From: Thalassobellus citreus
Lineage (GTDB): Bacteria > Bacteroidota > Bacteroidia > Flavobacteriales > Flavobacteriaceae
Length of the DNA: 64,000 nt
Direction of reading: 5' to 3'
NCBI RefSeq assembly: GCF_044385915.1
Contig: NZ_JBISCC010000126.1
Coordinates: 124,001-188,000 of the forward strand
Shown here: piece by piece, positions 1 to 8,487 of the stretch
How the letters are laid out: every line of letters starts with the position of its first letter
Numbering within the stretch: position 1 is the first letter of the stretch
Notes under the pieces: generated by a model
Database searches by the model: none
Seen by the model: only the letters and a program-made list of their open reading frames with translations
Told to the model about the DNA's origin: nothing
Translations under genes and position numbers: made by a program

Positions 1-664
1 TAAAGTTATCACCATTTTTGTAGCTTTGTGAATACCTAATAACATTTGTTTCATTATAACTTAGTTCTAAGAGTTCTTGAATTTTTAGATCTAAATAGCT
101 AATAACAACATCATTATTAGAAATTATTAGTTTAGCCTTATCAAAATTTCTTTTTGATATCGGATTCCAAGTAACATAAAGTGAACCATCAATAATTTCT
201 GCACTTTTCATAACAACAGTCTCAGGAGGAGATTTGTCAATGATAAAATTGTATTCTTCAGTTTTAATATAAGCCTCAACACCACTTACATCCGCTAAAC
301 TACCAGACCCTGAAGAAAAAATATACTCAATTTTTAAAATATGATTACCATCTTCTAATGATTCTGCGTCAATAATAAAATCTCCAGTGTTAATTGTGCT
401 AGTTTGTATTTCAACGTTATCGATATAAATTTTTATTTCATAAAGTAGGTGCTTGTTATTTCCAATATAGTTAAAATTGATTTTTGTTGAGACGTAAATT
501 ATTTGGTTTTCGCTTAGATCTTTTAGGTTAATAGCTGCCGTTGGATTTTTTTCGGAAACTTCAATAAATGAGTCTTCTGAGAATTCATAGTTACAATTTG
601 ATAAGGTAATTAATATTGTAAATATTAATAATATCTTATTGAATCTTAGAGATGTTAATTTCAT
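1..664 (-). CDS. Predicted surface/periplasmic lipoprotein, N-terminal part (cut by window edge)
   Basis: The frame is open from an ATG at 664 to the window edge, giving 221 complete codons without a stop. The N-terminus is a lipoprotein signal: a Lys/Arg start, a hydrophobic stretch of about residues 11-21, and Ser-Asn-Cys with the acylated Cys at residue 24. The following part is beta-rich, with Ile/Tyr/Asn strands and a segment around residues 150-190 (...SPPETVVMKSAEI..., ...LYVTWNPIS...) that resembles fibronectin III or Ig-like modules found in Bacteroidota lipoproteins. The function is not recognisable. It lies downstream of the gltX terminator and has its own -7 box at 693-700, so it is a separate unit. 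The C-terminus and family are unknown. Confidence 0.8.
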   Translation of the reverse strand, partial: MKLTSLRFNKILLIFTILITLSNCNYEFSEDSFIEVSEKNPTAAINLKDLSENQIIYVSTKINFNYIGNNKHLLYEIKIYIDNVEIQTSTINTGDFIIDAESLEDGNHILKIEYIFSSGSGSLADVSGVEAYIKTEEYNFIIDKSPPETVVMKSAEIIDGSLYVTWNPISKRNFDKAKLIISNNDVVISYLDLKIQELLELSYNETNVIRYSQSYKNGDNF

Positions 665-692
665 GTATTTTAAGTATTGTATACTTTGCTTA

Positions 693-700
693 CAAATTTA
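693..700 (-). promoter_or_regulatory. Promoter -7 box of the lipoprotein gene
   Basis: On the minus strand this reads TAAATTTG, a match to the Bacteroidota -7 consensus TAnnTTTG, about 28 bases before the ATG at 664. A 6-bp inverted repeat with a 3-base spacer (672-686) lies in the predicted leader. No clear -33 TTTG was found. Confidence 0.5.
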
Positions 701-732
701 TAACTTTTTTCTGACTAGAGATGTAGTTCAAC

Positions 733-762
733 AAAAAACCTCTCCATATTTCTATGAAGAGG
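733..762 (-). terminator. Rho-independent terminator of gltX
   Basis: On the minus strand a 9-bp stem (CCTCTTCAT pairing with ATGGAGAGG, one G-U pair) is followed by six T. It begins 32 bases after the gltX stop codon. Confidence 0.8.
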
Positions 763-794
763 CTTTATAATTTATACTATACTTTTGGTTATAA

Positions 795-2306
795 TTATAG
801 TGTTTTTACAATATTCTCAATACGTTTAATCATTTCATTTTTACCAATCATGTATATAATATCAAACACATCAGGACCTTGTAAAGCACCTACTAATGCT
901 AAACGTAAAGGCATCATAACTTTTCCAAAGCTAATTTCGTTGGAAGTTATCCAACCTTTAATTTCGGTTTGAAGGTTTTCTACAGTAAAATCTTCAATAG
1001 TATTTACAATAGAAATTACTTGATCCATAATAACATCAGTACCTTCTTTAAGGGCTTTTTTAGAAGCCTTTTCATCATACGATGTTGGTGCGGTAAAAAA
1101 GAAATGACTTAAGTTCCAAAAATCAGAGACAAAAGTGGCGCGTTCTTTTATTAAGCCAATAACTAAAGCTATGTATTCAACATCAATTTCAGAGAGTTCT
1201 GCTTGGCTATTTTTAAAAGTTTGAGCTAAATCCTCATTGTATTTTTCTTGCATGTAATGGTGGTTAAACCATTTAATTTTATCAGGATCGAAACGTGCTC
1301 CCGATTTGTTTACTTTCTTTAAGTCGAAAGCTTCAATAAGCTCATCAAGATTAAAAATTTCTTGTTCCGTTCCAGGGTTCCATCCTAAAAATGATAAGAA
1401 ATTAACCATAGCATCGGCAAAATAACCATCTTCTTTATAACCTCTAGACACTTCGTTGGTTTTAGGATCTGTCCATTGTAATGGAAAAACAGGGAACCCT
1501 AATTTATCGCCATCACGTTTGCTTAGTTTTCCTTTTCCTGTAGGTTTTAAAATAAGCGGTAAATGTGCAAATTCTGGAGCTTCCCAACCAAAAGCTTTGT
1601 ATAATTGATAGTGTAATGCTAAAGATGGTAACCATTCTTCACCACGAATAACATGCGAGATTTCCATTAAATGGTCATCAACAATATTTGCTAAATGGTA
1701 GGTTGGCATACCATCACTTTTAAACAATACTTTATCGTCTAAAATATTTGTATCAATTTTAATATCGCCACGAATAATATCTGTAAGATGTAATGTTTCA
1801 TCTTGCGGACTCTTAAAACGAATCACATAATCATCACCAGCATCTAATTTAGTTTGTACTTCTTCCGCGCTAAGCGATAAAGAATTACTCAATTTTAAGC
1901 GGTTGTGCCAATTATAGATAAATGTTTTTCCTTTTGCTTCGTGGTCTTTTCTATGAAAATCTAATGTTTCAGCTGTATCAAACGCATAGTAAGCGTTGCC
2001 CGAAGCAATCAATTCATCGGCGTAAGCCTTATATAAATCTTTACGTTCGCTTTGTCTGTATGGTCCAAATTTCTCATTCTTTCCTGGGCCTTCATCAAAA
2101 GGCATGTTGCACCAATTTAAAGCATCAATAATATATTTTTCGGCACCTTCAATATAACGATTTTGGTCTGTATCTTCTATTCTTAAAATAAAAGTTCCGT
2201 TATGTTTTTTAGCGAATAAATAATTGAATAACGCTGTACGAACACCTCCTATATGAAGTGGTCCTGTTGGGCTTGGTGCAAAACGCACACGAACATTTTT
2301 AGTCAT
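795..2306 (-). CDS. gltX: Glutamate--tRNA ligase
   Basis: Class I aminoacyl-tRNA synthetase that charges tRNA-Glu in the cytoplasm. The protein is 503 aa, normal for bacterial GluRS (about 470-510). The HIGH-type motif appears as PLHIGG at residues 15-20, after the typical opening RVRFAPSPTG. The KMSKS equivalent is KLSKRDGDK at about residue 260. The C-terminal helical anticodon-binding domain is present. I chose ATG 2306 because the frame extends upstream only to a TTG at 2327 that lies inside the -7 promoter box (2325-2332) and so cannot be in the transcript. The gene has its own terminator and is divergent from the DUF4175 gene. Confidence 0.97.
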   Translation of the reverse strand: MTKNVRVRFAPSPTGPLHIGGVRTALFNYLFAKKHNGTFILRIEDTDQNRYIEGAEKYIIDALNWCNMPFDEGPGKNEKFGPYRQSERKDLYKAYADELIASGNAYYAFDTAETLDFHRKDHEAKGKTFIYNWHNRLKLSNSLSLSAEEVQTKLDAGDDYVIRFKSPQDETLHLTDIIRGDIKIDTNILDDKVLFKSDGMPTYHLANIVDDHLMEISHVIRGEEWLPSLALHYQLYKAFGWEAPEFAHLPLILKPTGKGKLSKRDGDKLGFPVFPLQWTDPKTNEVSRGYKEDGYFADAMVNFLSFLGWNPGTEQEIFNLDELIEAFDLKKVNKSGARFDPDKIKWFNHHYMQEKYNEDLAQTFKNSQAELSEIDVEYIALVIGLIKERATFVSDFWNLSHFFFTAPTSYDEKASKKALKEGTDVIMDQVISIVNTIEDFTVENLQTEIKGWITSNEISFGKVMMPLRLALVGALQGPDVFDIIYMIGKNEMIKRIENIVKTL

Positions 2307-2324
2307 GTTTTTGTAAATTTGTTG

Positions 2325-2332
2325 CAAAGATA
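2325..2332 (-). promoter_or_regulatory. Promoter -7 box of gltX
   Basis: The minus strand reads TATCTTTG (consensus TAnnTTTG), 18 bases before ATG 2306. It overlaps the upstream in-frame TTG at 2327 and therefore decides the start codon. Confidence 0.65.
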
Positions 2333-2497
2333 TGTATTAAGACAGAAGACCGAAACTAGAAGTCGTAAGTTTTTGCTTTTTATTAAGCATAATCCTTAAT
2401 TAACACACAATTATAAATCTTGTAAAAAATAAAATTGTAGTTTAGTCTATTAAATTAGTTTTTTTCATTTCTCTGAAGGCGGAAATTTACCCAAATC

Positions 2498-5400
2498 ATG
2501 AATAATTTCGAAAACATACAAAGTAAGTTAGAAGCATTTATTAGGCGTTATTATACTAATGAATTGTTTAAAGGTGCTATTTTGTTTTTTGCCATTGGCT
2601 TACTATATTTTCTTTTCACTTTATTTATCGAGCATGTTTTATGGCTAAATACAACGGCGAGAACCATTCTATTTTGGCTATTTATTATTGTAGAATTTGG
2701 TTTGCTTGTTAAGTTTATCTTTTTTCCGTTAGCCAAATTATTTAAACTTCAAAAAGGAATAAATTATAAAGATGCTTCTAAAATTATTGGTTTACATTTT
2801 CCTGAAGTAAGCGATAAATTATTAAATGTCCTTCAGCTAAATGAAAATGAAACGAAGTCGGAATTATTATTAGCTAGTATCGAACAGAAATCTTTAGAGT
2901 TAAATCCAATTCCTTTTAAATTGGCTATTAATTTTAAGAAAAATATCAGCTATTTTAAATACGCCATTATACCCGTTTTAATTTTATTGATTACATTTTT
3001 AACAGGAAATTCTAATTGGTTTAGCAATAGTTACGAACGTGTGGTCCATTACAAAACGGCTTACGAACCGCCAGCACCGTTTCAGTTTTTTGTAGTGAAT
3101 GATGATTTAAATGCAATTGAAAATAAAGATTTTAAGTTGATTGTAAAAGTAGCAGGCGAGGTGATGCCTGAATCTGCTCAAATAGTTTATAATAATGAAA
3201 CTTACTTTTTACAACAGAAAAACATTGGTGAATTTGAATATGTGTTTACACAACCTAAAACGAATATTCAGTTTGAATTAACTGCAAATAATATAACCTC
3301 TAAACCTTATACGCTTAGTGTCGTAGAAGTGCCTTCTTTGTTAAGTTTCGAAATGGTTTTAGATTATCCTAATTATACCAAAAAGAAAGACGCCGTTTTA
3401 AAAAGCACGGGTAACGCTGTTGTTCCTGAAGGCACTAAAATTATTTGGCAACTTAAAACAAAAGCAACCGATGAGGTTAATTTGTTTGCCAAAGATACTA
3501 TTGGTTTTAATGCTGATAAAGAAGGTGTTTTTGAAGCTAAGAAACAAGTTTTTAATAATTACAATTATACCTTAAGCACGAGTAATAAAAATTTAAAAAA
3601 CTATGAAAATTTAGATTTTAATATTGATGTTATAAAGGATGAATATCCTGAGATTAAGATAAAAGTAGAAAAGGATACTTTAGACTTGCAAACCTTATAT
3701 TTTTACGGTCAAATAAGTGACGATTATGGTTTTAGTAAACTACAATTGGTTTATTATCCGTCTGATAATGAGAGTAATAAATCGTTTAAAACGTTAGACT
3801 TCTCCAATTCTAATATTTCAGATTTCATTACAGCCTTTCCTAATAATTTAGAGATTGAAGCTGGAATTCCTTATAGTTTATATTTTCAAGTGTTTGATAA
3901 TGATTTAGTTAACGGTCGTAAAAGCGTAAAGAGTAATGCGTTTAATTATAGAAAACGAACCAAAAACGAAGAAGCTGAAAAGAATTTGAAACAGCAAAGC
4001 GAGTCTATAAAAGATTTGAATAAGTCTTTAAAGAAATTTGAAGAACAAGATAAAAAGTTAGAAGAGTTAACAAAAACTAGTAAAGAGAAATCTACTTTAA
4101 ATTTTAACGATAAAAAGAAATTAGAATCATTTTTCAAGCGTCAAAAAGAGCAAGACGAAATGATGAAAAGTTTCAATAAAAAACTGAAAAATAATTTAGA
4201 AGAATTTCAAAAAGAGAATCCAAAGGACGATCAATTTAAAGAAGATTTAAAAGAACGATTAAAAGAGAATGAAGAGAAACTTCAAAAAGATGAAAAACTT
4301 TTAGAGGAACTTGAAAAACTCCATGAGAAAATAGGGAAAGAAGAATTAGTAAAAAAGTTAGATGAACTTGCTAAACAAAATAAAAACAAAAAACGAAGTT
4401 TAGAACAGTTATTAGAATTAACAAAACGTTTTTACGTAGAAAAGAAACTAGAAAAACTTAAGGATGATTTAGAGAAATTAGCTGACGAACAAGAAAAACT
4501 TTCTAATAAATCTGATGAAGAAAACACTAAAGAAAATCAAGATGAATTAAATAATGCTTTTGAAGATTTTAAAAAACAAATTGAAGATTTAGAAAAAGAC
4601 AGCAAGGAATTAAAAAAGCCCATTGATATTCCTAGAGATAAATTAGACGAAAAAGAAATTGATGATGAGCAAAAAAATGCTTCCGATTCCTTAGAAAAAA
4701 ATGAGGAAGAAAAACAAGCTCAAGATGCTAATCAAGATCAGCCCAAAGAAAGTTTACAAAACGCTAAAAAAAGCCAGAAGAAAGCCGCTCAAAAAATGAA
4801 AAAAATGAGTGCAAAAATGTCTAGTGCAATGCAAGCTTCTGGAGGCGAACAAATGCAAGAAGATATGGAAATGTTGCGACAAGTTCTAGATAATTTGGTG
4901 CTTTTTTCTTTCGATCAGGAGGCGCTTATGAATCATTTTAAATCTGTTGATGTTAACCATAATAAATTTTCATCGTATTTAATAAAACAAAATGAGTTAA
5001 AAGAGCATTTTGAACATGTTGATGATAGCTTGTTTGCTTTGTCTTTAAGACAGCCAAAAATTTCAGAAAAAGTAAATAAAGAAATCACAGAGGTGTTTTA
5101 TAATATAGATAAAGCGTTAAATCTTTTAGCAGAAAATCAATTATATCAAGGTGTGTCTAATCAGCAATTTGTTATTACTGCTGCTAATAATTTAGCAGAT
5201 TTTTTAAGTGATGTTCAAGACAATATGCAAGAAAGTATGAGTATGTCTCCAGGTAAAGGTGGTGACGGCGATATGCAACTTCCAGATATAATTATGAGTC
5301 AAGAACAGCTTAATGAAATGATGAAAGAGGGCATGAAAAAAGGCGAGGAAGGCAAGCCTAAAGATGGTAAAGGAGATAAAGAAGGAAAAAAGGCTGGAGA

Positions 5401-5941
5401 TAAAGGTAATGATGGTAAAGAAGGAAAGAAAAGAGGTGATGGTAAAGGTGAAGAAGTGGAAGATGGTAAAAGTACTGGTGGAGAAGGCGAAGGATCTAAT
5501 GAGGGTATGAGTGGTGAATTATATAAAATTTATCAGCAACAACAAGAATTAAGAAATGCATTAGCAAAGAGATTAGCAAAAGAAGGTAAAGAAGGCAAAG
5601 ATGGAATAGGTAAATCCGGAAATGGTAAAGATTTATTGCAAAAAATGGAAGAGGTAGAGCTTGATTTGTTAAATAAAGGTTTCACTAATGAAACACTTCA
5701 AAAAATGATGGAGTTAAAGCATCAATTATTAAAAATGGAGAATGCTGCTTTTGAGCAAGGTGAAGATGATAAAAGGGAATCTGAAACTAATATAAATGAG
5801 TTTAATAACAATTCTAATAATCAAATTCCAACAGCTAAACAATATTTCCAAACTACTGAAATATTGAATAGACAAGCATTACCTTTGCAGCAAGTTTATA
5901 AAAAGAAAGTGCAAGAATATTTTATGCAAGCAAATGATTAG
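2498..5941 (+). CDS. DUF4175-type large membrane-anchored coiled-coil protein
   Basis: 1147 aa. Two membrane helices lie near the N-terminus (about 22-50 and 56-78) and a third at about 150-170. A beta-rich region (about 200-480) follows, and then some 350 residues of almost uninterrupted Lys/Glu-rich coiled coil (about 485-800). A Gln/Met-containing helical part and a low-complexity Gly/Lys/Asp/Glu stretch (about 935-1010) come before the C-terminus. This architecture is that of DUF4175 proteins of Bacteroidota, whose biochemical role is not established. Most of the chain would be outside the inner membrane if the three helices are real. The last 8 bases overlap ybeY, so the two genes are cotranscribed, as is usual in flavobacteria. 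Confidence 0.85.
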   Translation: MNNFENIQSKLEAFIRRYYTNELFKGAILFFAIGLLYFLFTLFIEHVLWLNTTARTILFWLFIIVEFGLLVKFIFFPLAKLFKLQKGINYKDASKIIGLHFPEVSDKLLNVLQLNENETKSELLLASIEQKSLELNPIPFKLAINFKKNISYFKYAIIPVLILLITFLTGNSNWFSNSYERVVHYKTAYEPPAPFQFFVVNDDLNAIENKDFKLIVKVAGEVMPESAQIVYNNETYFLQQKNIGEFEYVFTQPKTNIQFELTANNITSKPYTLSVVEVPSLLSFEMVLDYPNYTKKKDAVLKSTGNAVVPEGTKIIWQLKTKATDEVNLFAKDTIGFNADKEGVFEAKKQVFNNYNYTLSTSNKNLKNYENLDFNIDVIKDEYPEIKIKVEKDTLDLQTLYFYGQISDDYGFSKLQLVYYPSDNESNKSFKTLDFSNSNISDFITAFPNNLEIEAGIPYSLYFQVFDNDLVNGRKSVKSNAFNYRKRTKNEEAEKNLKQQSESIKDLNKSLKKFEEQDKKLEELTKTSKEKSTLNFNDKKKLESFFKRQKEQDEMMKSFNKKLKNNLEEFQKENPKDDQFKEDLKERLKENEEKLQKDEKLLEELEKLHEKIGKEELVKKLDELAKQNKNKKRSLEQLLELTKRFYVEKKLEKLKDDLEKLADEQEKLSNKSDEENTKENQDELNNAFEDFKKQIEDLEKDSKELKKPIDIPRDKLDEKEIDDEQKNASDSLEKNEEEKQAQDANQDQPKESLQNAKKSQKKAAQKMKKMSAKMSSAMQASGGEQMQEDMEMLRQVLDNLVLFSFDQEALMNHFKSVDVNHNKFSSYLIKQNELKEHFEHVDDSLFALSLRQPKISEKVNKEITEVFYNIDKALNLLAENQLYQGVSNQQFVITAANNLADFLSDVQDNMQESMSMSPGKGGDGDMQLPDIIMSQEQLNEMMKEGMKKGEEGKPKDGKGDKEGKKAGDKGNDGKEGKKRGDGKGEEVEDGKSTGGEGEGSNEGMSGELYKIYQQQQELRNALAKRLAKEGKEGKDGIGKSGNGKDLLQKMEEVELDLLNKGFTNETLQKMMELKHQLLKMENAAFEQGEDDKRESETNINEFNNNSNNQIPTAKQYFQTTEILNRQALPLQQVYKKKVQEYFMQAND

Positions 5942-6344
5942 TTTTAATTACGAAACAGATTTTATATTAGAAGATGAGTCTGTTATTTCTTCATGGATTT
6001 CAAATACTATTTCATCAGAATCACACAAACTTGAAGAAATCAATTATGTGTTCTGTGATGATGATTATCTGCATAAATTAAATGTAGAGTTTTTGAGTCA
6101 TGATACATTAACAGATATTATTAGCTTCGATTATTCCATGGGAAAATTAATACAGGGTGATATTTTTATTTCTGTAGAAAGAGTTGCCGATAATGCTAAA
6201 GATTTTAATGTGTCTTTTACTGACGAATTGAAGCGCGTTATTATACACGGAGTGCTTCATTATTGTGGTTATAAAGATAAAACGGATGAAGAGGCTAAGG
6301 TTATGCGTGAAAAGGAAAACCACTACCTGAGTCAGTTGGTTTAG
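5934..6344 (+). CDS. ybeY: Endoribonuclease YbeY (rRNA maturation)
   Basis: Metal-dependent endoribonuclease in 16S rRNA 3'-end processing and ribosome quality control. The 136-aa length is near the family norm (about 140-155). The early motif LNVEFLSHDTLTDIISFDYS matches the family N-xx-(Y/F)-xxx-D-xxTDVLSF block. The zinc motif is HGVLHYCGYKDKTDEEA near residue 104. It keeps two His ligands, but the third, usually the H of GYDH, is replaced so that GYKD is read, as I recall for Bacteroidota YbeY proteins. The gene overlaps the upstream DUF4175 gene by 8 bp. Identification is firm. Confidence 0.95.
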   Translation: MISFNYETDFILEDESVISSWISNTISSESHKLEEINYVFCDDDYLHKLNVEFLSHDTLTDIISFDYSMGKLIQGDIFISVERVADNAKDFNVSFTDELKRVIIHGVLHYCGYKDKTDEEAKVMREKENHYLSQLV

Positions 6345-6360
6345 TATTCAATAAACAACG

Positions 6361-6368
6361 TATATTTG
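6361..6368 (+). promoter_or_regulatory. Promoter -7 box of mnmG
   Basis: TATATTTG matches TAnnTTTG. A possible -33 TTTA lies 17 bases upstream. Transcription would begin near 6374, which puts the parS-like site at 6387-6404 inside the leader. Confidence 0.55.
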
Positions 6369-6386
6369 CAAACTAAAATTAGTAAT

Positions 6387-6404
6387 ATGTTCCACGTGGA
6401 ACAT
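6387..6404. promoter_or_regulatory. parS: parS-like centromere site (ParB binding), upstream of mnmG
   Basis: An 18-bp perfect palindrome with the core TGTTCCACGTGGAACA (6388-6403). This matches the widely conserved bacterial chromosomal parS family (TGTTnCACGTGnAACA). A second near-identical copy lies 2 kb away after mnmG. ParB family genes are not in the window. Confidence 0.85.
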
Positions 6405-6425
6405 GTTAAATTGAAATTTAAATGT

Positions 6426-6448
6426 AACGTTGAGCACAGTCGAAACGT
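6426..6448. repeat. Short intergenic repeat-like segment
   Basis: The segment contains TTGAGCACAGTCGAAAC, which resembles a short dispersed intergenic sequence I recall from flavobacterial genomes. There is only one copy in this window, so the repeat status rests on recollection. Confidence 0.3.
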
Positions 6449-6475
6449 CTTTGAAATATATAAAATAGAGTACTT

Positions 6476-8347
6476 ATGTTTAACGAGGTTTATGATGTTA
6501 TAGTTGTTGGTGCAGGTCATGCAGGAAGTGAAGCTGCTGCTGCTGCTGCCAATATGGGAAGCAAAACACTGCTTGTTACCATGAGCTTGCAAAACATTGC
6601 ACAAATGTCTTGTAATCCTGCTATGGGTGGAATTGCTAAAGGACAAATTGTAAGAGAGATTGATGCACTTGGTGGATATAGTGGTATTGTTTCTGATACG
6701 TCTGCTATTCAATTTAAAATGCTTAATAAATCAAAAGGACCTGCCATGTGGAGTCCAAGGGTGCAAAGTGATAGAATGCGTTTTGCAGAAGACTGGAGAT
6801 TGCTTTTAGAGGGCACGCCTAATCTTGATTTCTATCAAGAAATGGTGTCTGGTTTGTTAGTGGAAAATCATAAAGTAGTTGGTGTAAAAACATCTTTAGG
6901 TGTTGAGATAAAATCTAAATCTGTTGTGCTTACCAATGGTACTTTTTTAAATGGATTAATACATATAGGAGATAAGAATTTTGGCGGAGGTAGAGCAGGT
7001 GAAAAAGCTGCAACAGGAATTACCGAGCAGCTAGTTGATTTAGGTTTTGAATCTGGTAGAATGAAAACAGGAACACCTCCAAGAGTCGATGGACGTTCTT
7101 TAGATTATTCTAAAATGGTTGAGCAACCTGGTGATGTTAATCCTGAAAAGTTCTCTTATTTAGATATTACAAAATCTTTAGAAAATCAACGTTCTTGTCA
7201 CATGACTTATACGAGTCTTGAGGTTCATGATTTACTTCGTGAAGGCTTTGATAGATCGCCAATGTTTAACGGTAGAATTAAAAGTTTAGGTCCACGTTAT
7301 TGTCCGTCTATTGAAGATAAGATTAATAGATTTGCAGATAAGGATAGGCATCAATTATTTATAGAACCAGAAGGTTGGAAAACCTGTGAGGTTTATGTGA
7401 ATGGGTTTTCAACATCGCTTCCAGAAGATGTTCAATTTAAGGCCTTGCGTTCTGTGGTTGGTTTTGAAAACGTTAAATTTTTTAGACCTGGTTATGCTAT
7501 AGAATATGATTATTTTCCACCTACACAATTAAAGCATACGTTAGAAACTAAGTTGGTTGAAGGTTTGTATTTCGCTGGTCAAATAAATGGCACTACAGGA
7601 TATGAAGAGGCAGCTTCTCAAGGTTTAATGGCGGGTATAAATGCAAGTTTAAAAACTCAAGAAAAAGAACCTTTTACTCTAAGAAGGGATGAAGCTTATA
7701 TAGGTGTTTTAATAGACGATTTAATTACTAAAGGTACAGAAGAGCCTTATAGAATGTTTACCTCAAGAGCTGAATATAGAACCTTGTTGCGTCAAGATAA
7801 TGCCGATTTACGATTAACTCCTAAAGGCTTTGAAATTGGTTTAGCGACCGAAAAGCGACTTAAGCGTATGGAGCAAAAACATAATGATGCTAAAAAGTTT
7901 GTTAAGTTTTTTGCTGATACAAGTGTAAAACCAGAAGAGGCTAATCCTGTTTTAGAATCTAAAGGATCTTCTCCTGTTAAACAATCAGATAAGATGTTTA
8001 AGATATTTTCTAGACCTAATATTACGATTGATGATGTTAGGAAATTTAATGCTGTAGAACAGTATATTCAAGATAATAATTTAGATAACGAAGTTATTGA
8101 GCAAGCAGAAATTCAAGTTAAATATTCTGGATATATAGCTAAAGAAAAAAACAATGCAGATAAACTAACTAGATTAGAATATGTAAAAATTCCTGAGAAT
8201 TTTGATTATTCACAAATTAAATCTATGAGTTTTGAAGCACGTGAAAAACTTAAAAAAATACAACCAACAACGGTGTCTCAAGCATCAAGAATTAGTGGTG
8301 TTTCTCCTAACGATATTTCTGTATTATTAGTTTATATGGGAAGATAA
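6476..8347 (+). CDS. mnmG: tRNA uridine-5-carboxymethylaminomethyl(34) synthesis enzyme MnmG
   Basis: FAD-dependent partner of MnmE that modifies U34 of several tRNAs; also known as GidA. The 623 aa are full length. The N-terminal dinucleotide motif is VVGAGHAGSEAA (residues about 10-21). The family blocks MSCNPAMGGIAKGQ (about 43-56), PRYCPSIEDK and the C-terminal SRISGVSPNDISVLLVY are all present. ATG 6476 gives the family N-terminus MFNEVYDVIVVGAG. mnmG (gidA) lies near the replication origin in many bacteria, which fits the two parS-like palindromes on either side (6387 and 8377). Transcription probably starts at the 6361 box. Confidence 0.97.
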   Translation: MFNEVYDVIVVGAGHAGSEAAAAAANMGSKTLLVTMSLQNIAQMSCNPAMGGIAKGQIVREIDALGGYSGIVSDTSAIQFKMLNKSKGPAMWSPRVQSDRMRFAEDWRLLLEGTPNLDFYQEMVSGLLVENHKVVGVKTSLGVEIKSKSVVLTNGTFLNGLIHIGDKNFGGGRAGEKAATGITEQLVDLGFESGRMKTGTPPRVDGRSLDYSKMVEQPGDVNPEKFSYLDITKSLENQRSCHMTYTSLEVHDLLREGFDRSPMFNGRIKSLGPRYCPSIEDKINRFADKDRHQLFIEPEGWKTCEVYVNGFSTSLPEDVQFKALRSVVGFENVKFFRPGYAIEYDYFPPTQLKHTLETKLVEGLYFAGQINGTTGYEEAASQGLMAGINASLKTQEKEPFTLRRDEAYIGVLIDDLITKGTEEPYRMFTSRAEYRTLLRQDNADLRLTPKGFEIGLATEKRLKRMEQKHNDAKKFVKFFADTSVKPEEANPVLESKGSSPVKQSDKMFKIFSRPNITIDDVRKFNAVEQYIQDNNLDNEVIEQAEIQVKYSGYIAKEKNNADKLTRLEYVKIPENFDYSQIKSMSFEAREKLKKIQPTTVSQASRISGVSPNDISVLLVYMGR

Positions 8348-8376
8348 ATTTAAAAAAAATGGTTTTTGTTTATAAA

Positions 8377-8392
8377 CGTTCCACGTGGAACA
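8377..8392. promoter_or_regulatory. parS: parS-like centromere site, downstream of mnmG
   Basis: CGTTCCACGTGGAACA contains a 14-bp perfect palindrome (8378-8391) and differs by one base from the 16-bp core at 6388-6403. It lies in the gap between mnmG and the methyltransferase gene. Confidence 0.8.
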
Positions 8393-8414
8393 TAAAACAT
8401 TTTAGATAAAATAT

Positions 8415-8440
8415 TGTCGTTCTTGCGTAGACAGGAATCT
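8415..8440. repeat. Dispersed palindromic intergenic repeat, family A copy 1
   Basis: Related to the copies at 48355-48380 and 53304-53381. The copies share the frame TGTCATTCC...GGAATCT around a short variable loop. This copy has several substitutions (TGTCGTTCTTG...CAGGAATCT), so its stem is imperfect. Confidence 0.65.
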
Positions 8441-8469
8441 GTATTTAAAAGATATTTTTTATAAATAAC

Positions 8470-8487
8470 ATTCGTGAATTCGTGGCA
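8470..8487 (+). repeat. Dispersed repeat, family B copy 1, overlaps a start codon
   Basis: ATTCGTGAATTCGTGGCA. An almost identical segment (one base different) lies at 48301-48318, also in an intergenic gap close to a family A repeat. The GTG at 8482-8484 inside this copy is the start of the methyltransferase gene. Confidence 0.6.

Noticed and set aside
2307..2327. Upstream TTG start that would lengthen GltX by 7 residues
   Set aside because: The TTG lies within the -7 promoter box; ATG 2306 gives the normal family N-terminus.
6341..6712. A 123-codon open frame antisense to the mnmG start
   Set aside because: Its codons mirror MnmG on the other strand, with no family resemblance and an Asn/Ser/Thr-biased composition.
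8236..8250. A third CACGTG inside mnmG that could be a parS half-site
   Set aside because: Only the right half (CACGTGAAAA) resembles parS; it is coding sequence and not palindromic beyond 6 bp.
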